From Chloroflexota bacterium (GTDB lineage Bacteria; Chloroflexota; Dehalococcoidia; Lucifugimonadales; Australimonadaceae), in the NCBI GenBank assembly GCA_026713505.1, contig JAPOOH010000111.1, positions 1-16,472 on the forward strand: a stretch of DNA of 16,472 nucleotides, in the 5' to 3' direction. A program made the translations under genes and the position numbers. Positions within the stretch are counted from its first letter, which is position 1. Each line of letters opens with the position of its first letter. This document shows, one piece after another, positions 11,746-16,472 of this stretch. The notes below the pieces were generated by a model. It made no database searches and was not told the DNA's origin. It worked only from the letters and a program-made list of their open reading frames with translations.

Positions 11746-13110
11746 CTATTTCCCCTTGGTGTTCGGGTAGAGGTCGTTCCAGCTGCCGGCCTCCATGAAG
11801 GCGAGCCACCGCGCGAGGCGGGAGCGCTGGTTCTCTTCGGCGATATCGAAGTTCAGCGTCATCCCGGGAACGCGGTCGTCGCCGTGGTTGTGGCCGAGCC
11901 CCGCCTTGAAGGGATACGGCAAACGCCGGGCCATCATGCCGCTGCTCGCTTCCGACGCGTAGTTCCAGTTCTCCATGTCGTCGGACTCGGTGAGCCCGGC
12001 CGGGCCGCAGTAGCGCATCATGTAGCGGCGCTGAGCGTCCCGCACCGCTTGGGGCGCATTCCTGTCCACCTGGTAGAGACGCCAACTCTCAGTCGCCCCC
12101 ACGCCATGCGGGTGCCAGTGCAGGATGCGCTGCTCCTGGATGTTCACGTTGGGGAAGATCAGGGCGCCGCCGCCGTGGAGGAATTGGCCCTCGTATTTCT
12201 TCGCCTTCTTCTCCCTCGCCTGACGGTAGTACTCGTCAACTTCAGGGGGCTCGGTCTGCCAAGTGTCGACGTAGGGCGCGACGCCGGGCTGTTCGTAGAT
12301 ATCGTTGTGCCCCCCGTGCCCCAATTCGCGGATCGACATCTCGTAGGCAGTGGAAGGGAACCGGGCCCGCATCGGGTGCCTGTCGCCCTCGTTGCGGTCG
12401 CCCTGCGGCCCGATGGCGGCGACGTTGATCGACCGGTGGGTCGTGACACCGTGCATGCGGTCGCCGTCGAAGCTGAACGCCGGGAACTTCCAGTTGCAGG
12501 GAAGACGCCAGCGCTGCACGGGTTGGAAGAGCTCCACGCCGTTGTCGATGCCGTCCATGCTCTCGAAACACCGGCGAACGCCGTCGGCGTACGCGCCCAG
12601 GTAGTCTTCGAAGGAGGGCGCATCGCGGTCCCAGGTTGCCCAGATGGAACCGTAGAAGTTGCAGAGATGGGCTACCTCGTGGAGTCCGAACTCACTCTTG
12701 TCCAACTCCTCGTGGAAGGCGGCCTTGAAGTGCGGCACGCCCACCAACTTCCCGTCGGTGTCGTAGCTCCAGCCGTGAAAGGGGCATGTGAAGAGGCGCG
12801 TGTTGCCGTCATCGTAGCGGCAGACCTTCATGCCGCGGTGCCTGCACGTGTTGAGGAACACGTGGAGCGCACCCTTATGGTCGCGGACCAGGATCACCGA
12901 CTCCTCGCCCATCCGGGACTTGAAGAAGTCGCCGGGGTTGGGGACCAGCGATTCGTGCCCGATGAAGAGCCAGGCGCGGCCGTAGACCTGCTCCAACTCC
13001 TGCTTGTAGATCTCCTCGTTGACGTAGATCTCGCGGCTGATCAAGCCCTGATCGAGGTCGACGAGGCTGCGCAGGGACCGGTCACCAAGCGACGGAAGGA
13101 TGTTCACCAT
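11746..13110 (-). CDS. Rieske non-heme iron aromatic-ring-hydroxylating oxygenase alpha subunit
   Basis: 454 aa, typical length. The Rieske [2Fe-2S] cluster is complete: C89-x-H91 (NTCRHRG) and C109-xx-H112 (FTCPFHGW). The mononuclear iron site is H220 and H225 in GDRMHGVTTH, with D217 as the bridging aspartate that carries electrons between subunits. D377 or D378 (ESDDMENW) is the third ligand. The usual NWKxxxEN segment reads NWKFPAFSF, so Glu and Asn are replaced by F212 and S213. It hydroxylates an aromatic ring using electrons from a ferredoxin and reductase, neither of which is encoded in this window. Substrate is not predictable. Start ATG 13110 has GGGGGAGAG upstream and a TATAGC box about 20 nt away. 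First gene of the alpha-beta-small protein operon. Confidence 0.92.
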   Translation of the reverse strand: MVNILPSLGDRSLRSLVDLDQGLISREIYVNEEIYKQELEQVYGRAWLFIGHESLVPNPGDFFKSRMGEESVILVRDHKGALHVFLNTCRHRGMKVCRYDDGNTRLFTCPFHGWSYDTDGKLVGVPHFKAAFHEELDKSEFGLHEVAHLCNFYGSIWATWDRDAPSFEDYLGAYADGVRRCFESMDGIDNGVELFQPVQRWRLPCNWKFPAFSFDGDRMHGVTTHRSINVAAIGPQGDRNEGDRHPMRARFPSTAYEMSIRELGHGGHNDIYEQPGVAPYVDTWQTEPPEVDEYYRQAREKKAKKYEGQFLHGGGALIFPNVNIQEQRILHWHPHGVGATESWRLYQVDRNAPQAVRDAQRRYMMRYCGPAGLTESDDMENWNYASEASSGMMARRLPYPFKAGLGHNHGDDRVPGMTLNFDIAEENQRSRLARWLAFMEAGSWNDLYPNTKGK

Positions 13111-13130
13111 GTCTCTCCCCCTATCTTTTT

Positions 13131-13136
13131 GCTATA
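13131..13136 (-). promoter_or_regulatory. Possible -10 box of the Rieske operon
   Basis: Minus-strand TATAGC (13136-13131), the same -10 as in front of the secreted-paralog operon. It lies about 20 nt before the ATG with the Shine-Dalgarno between. No -35 is recognisable. Confidence 0.35.
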
Positions 13137-13284
13137 GACGCAGATCGCTGAGGGCCGGGGCGAATGAGTTGCTCCACACGCGGCGCCGCTGCCTCCCCGC
13201 CGGGCACGGCAAGCCTCAATCTACTCTCTTTTGTCACGCCGGCCAACCCGAAGGCGCCGCCCGTCTCAGTCCGCCCGCAGGCGC

Positions 13285-13290
13285 TATCAT
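13285..13290 (+). promoter_or_regulatory. Possible -10 box for the small genes at 13323 and 13624
   Basis: TATCAT, 5 of 6 matches, 32 nt before the ATG at 13323; the leader contains GGGAGG. The rest of the 13137-13322 gap shows no gene or clear structure. Confidence 0.35.
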
Positions 13291-13322
13291 AGCCAGCGTC
13301 ATCGAGGCTCCGGGAGGCGGGA

Positions 13323-13553
13323 ATGCCGTACGAGGCAGGCGACAGGGTGCTGATAAACATGCGCGACCTCAGCCCTGAGCTGATCCCTGCGTTGCCGTGG
13401 TCGGCGCTTGCTGGAACGGTGGTTGAGAACCCGTTTCCCGGTCTGTACAACGTCAGGCTCGATACACCCATAGACGGCCACGAGACACTGATGGACCTCG
13501 GCGAAGACCGACTGATGCCGCATCCGGACGTCGAGGGCGACCCTCCCCTCTGA
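13323..13553 (+). CDS. Small hypothetical protein, SH3/Tudor-like barrel candidate
   Basis: 76 aa, not recognised. GDRVLINMRDL opens a short beta strand. LAGTVVENPFPGLYNVRLDTPIDGHETLMDLGEDRLMP continues as strand-turn-strand units, a pattern typical of small SH3-like barrels such as KOW or carbon-dioxide-concentrating YXWGXW-type folds (a loose resemblance only). No cysteine, no transmembrane segment; acidic and proline-rich end. ATG 13323 has GGGAGG about 6 nt upstream. It is followed by another small gene 70 nt later with its own good ribosome site, probably on the same message. Confidence 0.65.
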   Translation: MPYEAGDRVLINMRDLSPELIPALPWSALAGTVVENPFPGLYNVRLDTPIDGHETLMDLGEDRLMPHPDVEGDPPL

Positions 13554-13623
13554 GAGAGACGACGGAGGCAGGCCAACCTCAGCCCCGATGCGCCAGTGGA
13601 CCGAAGGTGCGGGAGGAGAGTCC

Positions 13624-13923
13624 ATGGAATATCCCGTCTCACGGGCGATAGTCCAACGGATCTGCGACGAGCGCGACGAACTCGTGCCCTACCTCTCCCG
13701 GCTCATCGACAACATGGAGCGCCACGGCGGTCTCTACCAGGCCGCGCTCACGGAAGTCGTTCCTCTCGACGTGATCGAGGAGCTCGCGGAATGGCTTCGA
13801 GGCCACATGCGACAGGTACGGGGCGCGCCCGCGGTTCCGGGTGGCGAGTCGCAGGAGCTGCAAGCCGGGCTCGAGGAGCTGGAGCGTCTGTTTCCGGAGT
13901 ACGTCGAGGAACTGCTGCGGTGA
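13624..13923 (+). CDS. Small helical hypothetical protein
   Basis: 99 aa, not recognised. Almost entirely predicted helix: SRAIVQRICDERDELVPYL, IDNMERHGGLYQAALTEV, DVIEELAEWLRGHM, then a Gly/Pro linker and the acidic helix SQELQAGLEELERLFPEYVEELL. Strongly acidic towards the C-terminus, with no membrane segment or cysteine cluster. ATG 13624 is chosen because GGAGGAG lies 5 nt upstream; an in-frame ATG at 13588 has no such site. Its stop lies just before the extended -10 box of the MmgE/PrpD gene. Function is unknown. Confidence 0.65.
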   Translation: MEYPVSRAIVQRICDERDELVPYLSRLIDNMERHGGLYQAALTEVVPLDVIEELAEWLRGHMRQVRGAPAVPGGESQELQAGLEELERLFPEYVEELLR

Positions 13924-13931
13924 CCTGACCC

Positions 13932-13940
13932 TGCTAGGAT
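13932..13940 (+). promoter_or_regulatory. Extended -10 promoter of the MmgE/PrpD gene
   Basis: TGC-TAGGAT, ending exactly 10 nt before ATG 13951, the same spacing as at the glutaredoxin-like gene. No Shine-Dalgarno precedes the ATG, so a leader of about 4 nt is predicted. Confidence 0.45.
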
Positions 13941-13950
13941 GCCCGGCGTC

Positions 13951-15312
13951 ATGGACGCGCTGACCGAGCATCTCAGTTCCTATGTCGCCGGGCTGGCTTA
14001 CGACGACATCCCGCCGGACGCCGTGCACGGGATGAAGGTCCGCCTGGTCGACACGATCGGGTGCGCGGCAGGAGGGCAGGACGGGGAGCCGGTGGCGGTT
14101 GCGCGGGCGCTGGCGCGGGAGGCGGCGGGCGCGACTCCGGGCCGGGTGTGGTTCACCGGCGAACGCACGACCCCTGAACTCGCCGCGTTCGCCAACGAGC
14201 TGATGGTCCGCTATCTCGACTTCAACGACACGTACTTCGCGTTGGACGGCGGGCATCCGAGCGACACCATCGCGGCGACGCTGACTTTGTCGGATGCGCT
14301 CGGGTTGAGCGGGCAGGACGCGCTCGTCGCCATGGTCGCGGCGTACGAGGTGTTCTGCGGGCTGGGCGAGGTGCAGAGGCCCTCGACGAAGTTCATAGAC
14401 CATTCGCTGCACGTCGCCATCGGGTCGGCGGCGGGAGCGTCGAAGGTGCTGGGGCTGGACGCGCAACGCACGGCCCACGCCATCTCCATCGCACTCACCT
14501 CGAACCTCGGCCTGCGGACCGCTCGCGATGGGAAGCTGTCCATGTGGAAGGCGGGTTCAGCCGCCAACTCCGCGCAGGCCGGGGTGTTTGCCGCGAGGCT
14601 GGCGGAGCGGGGGATGACCGGCCCGGACGAACCCTTCTACGCCGATAGCGGACTCGCGGGGATGCTCGGCGCGCGGACGCCGCTGCCGGCGCTCGGCGGA
14701 GCGTCGCACCGGTTCCACACGAGCCTGAGCAGCATCAAGGCGTTCCCCGCGCAGTTCAACGCGCAGGCGGCCATCTGGGCGGCGCTCGGGCTGAGGGAGC
14801 GGCTGGATGGCGCACTGCCGGACAGCATCTCCGTGTCCACCTACCGCCAGGCGGTCACGAGTTCCGCAGACCCTGAGAAGTGGCGCGTGCACGACCGGGA
14901 GACTGCCGACCACTCCGTCCCGTACCTCATCGCGGTGGCGCTCCTCGACGGCGAGGTCACCGTGCGGCAGTTCACGGACGACCGCATCGCCGACCCCGCC
15001 GTCCACGAGCTGATCGCGCGGGTGGAGGTGGCCGAAGACCCGGCGATGACCGCGCTGTTCCCTGGAGCGCAGGCGGCGCGCATCGAGGCCGCAGCAGGCG
15101 GCCGGGCACACGTGGTGGAGATCGAGAACTCGAAGGGAAACGCCGCGAACCCGCTGTCGGACCGGGAGGTCGAGGCCAAGTTCCGCTCGCTTGCGGAAGG
15201 CGTGATGCCCCGAGAGCAGGCAGATTCGCTCCTGTCACGGTTGTGGACGTTCGAAGACGAGCCCTCGGGATCCGGCGTCGTTGACGCCATGTCTCTCAAC
15301 CGGGAATCGTAG
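13951..15312 (+). CDS. MmgE/PrpD family protein
   Basis: 453 aa, full length for the family (2-methylcitrate dehydratase, cis-aconitate decarboxylase and relatives). The hallmark ANELMVRYLDFNDTYF is at 81-96 and GHPSDTIAAT at 101-110. KAGSAANSAQAG at 200-211 is the helix that closes the active site in the family. D93, H102 and K200 fall at positions matching the D-H-K set of cis-aconitate decarboxylase. The second, smaller domain begins near IKAFPAQFNAQA. It likely acts on a tricarboxylate or other hydroxy/unsaturated acid. No prpB or prpC is adjacent, so a methylcitrate cycle role is not supported here. ATG 13951 is preferred over the in-frame ATG 13939, which overlaps the TAGGAT box. It converges on livF. 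Confidence 0.87.
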   Translation: MDALTEHLSSYVAGLAYDDIPPDAVHGMKVRLVDTIGCAAGGQDGEPVAVARALAREAAGATPGRVWFTGERTTPELAAFANELMVRYLDFNDTYFALDGGHPSDTIAATLTLSDALGLSGQDALVAMVAAYEVFCGLGEVQRPSTKFIDHSLHVAIGSAAGASKVLGLDAQRTAHAISIALTSNLGLRTARDGKLSMWKAGSAANSAQAGVFAARLAERGMTGPDEPFYADSGLAGMLGARTPLPALGGASHRFHTSLSSIKAFPAQFNAQAAIWAALGLRERLDGALPDSISVSTYRQAVTSSADPEKWRVHDRETADHSVPYLIAVALLDGEVTVRQFTDDRIADPAVHELIARVEVAEDPAMTALFPGAQAARIEAAAGGRAHVVEIENSKGNAANPLSDREVEAKFRSLAEGVMPREQADSLLSRLWTFEDEPSGSGVVDAMSLNRES

Positions 15313-15337
15313 GTGCGTGCCCCGCAGCGGGGGGCGT

Positions 15338-16135
15338 CTACGGTTCGTCCGGGTCCGCGTGCTGCACCTTGCCGAGGAACACTTCCGCAAGGATGTTGGT
15401 CTCGCGCACCGACGCCGGAGTGCCCTCGAACACGACGCGTCCCGTGTCCAGCACGTAGGCACGGTCGACGATGTCCAGAACACCCTTGATGTTGTGCTCC
15501 ACGACCATGATCGTCGTGCCGAGCCGCTCGCTGATGAGCGCGACCGTCTGGAAGACCTCTTTAACGATGTTGGGGGCCAGCCCGAGGGTGGGCTCATCCA
15601 GTAGCAGCATCTCCGGGCTGGCCATGAGGCCACGTCCCAGGGCCAGCATCTGCTGCTGTCCGCCGGACATCTGGCTCGCCAGGTCACGCCGCTTCTGATA
15701 CAGCACGGGGAAGAGGTCCATGACCGAGTCCATGCGCCGACGCACCTCAGGCCGGTCTTTGAGGTAGGGACACCCCATCTCCAGGTTCTCCTCGATGGTG
15801 AGATGCGTGAACAGCCGCCTCCCCTGGGGGACGAAGGCGATGCCGTGTTTCACGATCTCGTGCGTGGCCGACATCAGCCGTTCCCCGCGCCAGTAAACCT
15901 GGCCGGCAACAACGGGGGCCAACCCCATGATCCCCTTCAGCACTGTCGACTTCCCTGCCCCGTTCGGGCCCATCACCGCCACCACCTCTCCCTTCCGAAC
16001 GCCCAGCGAAGCGCTCTCGAGAGCGCTGACCGCCCCGTATCGGACGGAGACGTCCACCATCTCCAGGATGAACGAGCCGTCGGACGGCTCGCCGTCCGCT
16101 CGCGCTACGCTCTGTTGTCGGTCGTGTGCTTCCAC
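15338..16135 (-). CDS. livF: Branched-chain amino acid ABC transporter ATP-binding protein LivF
   Basis: 265 aa ABC ATPase. Walker A GPNGAGKST at 56-64, Q-loop Q104 (FVPQGRRLF), signature MSGGQ at 156-160, Walker B MLLLDE at 176-181 and H-loop H214. The phrase FVPQGRRLFTHLTIEENLEMG and the C-terminal NILAEVFLGK are characteristic of LivF. It drives uptake of branched-chain amino acids, or of amides, urea or other small acids in relatives, at the inner face of the membrane together with LivG, LivH, LivM and a binding protein. GTG start at 16135; no ATG fits before the first strand. This gives an unusual N-terminal tail of about 22 polar residues before FILEMVDVSVRYG. The gene follows livG by 29 nt. 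Confidence 0.9.
   Translation of the reverse strand: MEAHDRQQSVARADGEPSDGSFILEMVDVSVRYGAVSALESASLGVRKGEVVAVMGPNGAGKSTVLKGIMGLAPVVAGQVYWRGERLMSATHEIVKHGIAFVPQGRRLFTHLTIEENLEMGCPYLKDRPEVRRRMDSVMDLFPVLYQKRRDLASQMSGGQQQMLALGRGLMASPEMLLLDEPTLGLAPNIVKEVFQTVALISERLGTTIMVVEHNIKGVLDIVDRAYVLDTGRVVFEGTPASVRETNILAEVFLGKVQHADPDEP
16074..16098. other. Overlapping, mutually exclusive hairpins at the 5' end of livF
   Basis: GAGCCGTC (16074-16081) pairs with GACGGCTC (16083-16090) around a single base. Alternatively CGGACGG (16081-16087) pairs with CCGTCCG (16092-16098) around CTCG. They encode the odd N-terminal tail of LivF, about 40-60 nt into the gene. Confidence 0.4.
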
Positions 16136-16164
16136 GTCCTCACCGCTCTCCGGTCATCCGATCG

Positions 16165-16472
16165 CTAGACCCCCAGGTACGCCTCGATCACTTCGGAGCG
16201 TGCCAGTACGTCTTCAGCATCGCCTTCGGTTAGCAGCCTGCCGCTGTCCATCACGATCAAGTGGTCTGACAGCTCCCGCACGATCTCCATGTTGTGCGAG
16301 ATGAACAGGATGGTCCTGCCCTCGCTGCGCATCCGGCGCATGATGTCCTTCGCCCGCTCGAGCATCTGCGGAAACAGCCCGGCGAACGGTTCGTCGAAGA
16401 GATACGTGTTGACGTTCAGGGCCATCGCCCGCCCTATCTCCAGCAGTTTGCGCTGGCCGTAGGAGAGGTCCA
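16165..16472 (-). CDS. livG: Branched-chain amino acid ABC transporter ATP-binding protein LivG, C-terminal part
   Basis: Truncated by the window edge; about 102 residues are visible on the minus strand. The ABC signature is present as LSYGQRK, the LivG form, followed by LLEIGRAMA. Walker B is TYLFDEP with catalytic Glu, then AGLFPQ (LivG usually has AGLNP). The H-loop is ISHNME (LivG usually has EHDM), so the second half is slightly off consensus. The tail ends GDAEDVLARSEVIEAYLGV, the usual LivG end. It pairs with LivF as the two ATPase subunits of the transporter. Stop TAG 16167-16165; livF follows 29 nt later. Confidence 0.88.
   Translation of the reverse strand, partial: DLSYGQRKLLEIGRAMALNVNTYLFDEPFAGLFPQMLERAKDIMRRMRSEGRTILFISHNMEIVRELSDHLIVMDSGRLLTEGDAEDVLARSEVIEAYLGV

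Noticed and set aside
11884..13137. Plus-strand 417-aa open frame opposite the Rieske alpha gene
   Set aside because: No family motifs and no ribosome site; a GC-driven antisense frame of a well-supported gene.
15317..15337. CCCC-GCAGC-GGGG hairpin between the MmgE/PrpD and livF stops as a bidirectional terminator
   Set aside because: Stem of only about 4-5 bp and no T-run on either strand; too weak to annotate.

Overview
The window is GC-rich, gene-dense bacterial chromosome. No single marker fixes the phylum. The mix of genes fits the metabolically broad Dehalococcoidia/SAR202-type Chloroflexota best: stand-alone MetE-like protein, dienelactone hydrolase, MDR oxidoreductases, glutaryl-CoA-dehydrogenase-like flavoprotein, Rieske oxygenase, MmgE/PrpD and LivFG. 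An actinobacterial or other GC-rich origin cannot be excluded from sequence alone. I see no phage, IS element, integrase or CRISPR array; three tRNA genes are present.

Layout. 1-2115: the end of a methyltransferase gene converges on a MetE-like methyltransferase gene. The latter diverges from a GNAT acetyltransferase at a palindromic double -10 promoter. 2123-4432: a minus-strand operon runs MDR quinone-oxidoreductase-like protein, then dienelactone hydrolase, then a membrane stress-type protein, with the last two coupled by an ATGA overlap. 4605-5771: a glutaryl-CoA-dehydrogenase-like acyl-CoA dehydrogenase. 5911-7976: a complete transcription unit with its own -35/-10 promoter and intrinsic terminator. 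It encodes three tandem paralogous secreted proteins of a family I do not recognise, and it is the most interesting part of the window. 8028-9330: a zinc alcohol dehydrogenase diverges from a monothiol glutaredoxin-like protein across a 31-nt alternating purine-pyrimidine tract. 9371-10767: tRNA-Asp, a repeat-filled gap, a 1-Cys peroxiredoxin directly behind tRNA-Asn, and tRNA-Ala. 10895-13110: a Rieske oxygenase alpha/beta operon with a small trailing protein. 13323-15312: two small unknown proteins and an MmgE/PrpD protein. 15338-16472: livF and the end of livG.

How the parts may work together (inference). LivFG would import amino acids or related compounds. The Rieske oxygenase, dienelactone hydrolase, oxidoreductases, acyl-CoA dehydrogenase and MmgE/PrpD protein suit breakdown of aromatic or dicarboxylic compounds, but they are separate units and no pathway can be assigned. 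The glutaredoxin-like protein and 1-Cys peroxiredoxin are a plausible thiol-redox pair. The three secreted paralogs share a signal peptide, an Ig-like core with a (W/Y)GSGF motif, a GRFTR-type motif and two C-terminal cysteines. If cleaved where predicted, all three mature proteins start Asp-(Ser/Gly)-His, an ATCUN-type copper/nickel-binding N-terminus.

Expression signals are mixed. Most genes have clear Shine-Dalgarno sequences. Three (GNAT, glutaredoxin-like, MmgE/PrpD) have a -10 box 6-10 nt before the ATG and no SD, suggesting leaderless or near-leaderless transcripts. Extended -10 (TGN) promoters recur.
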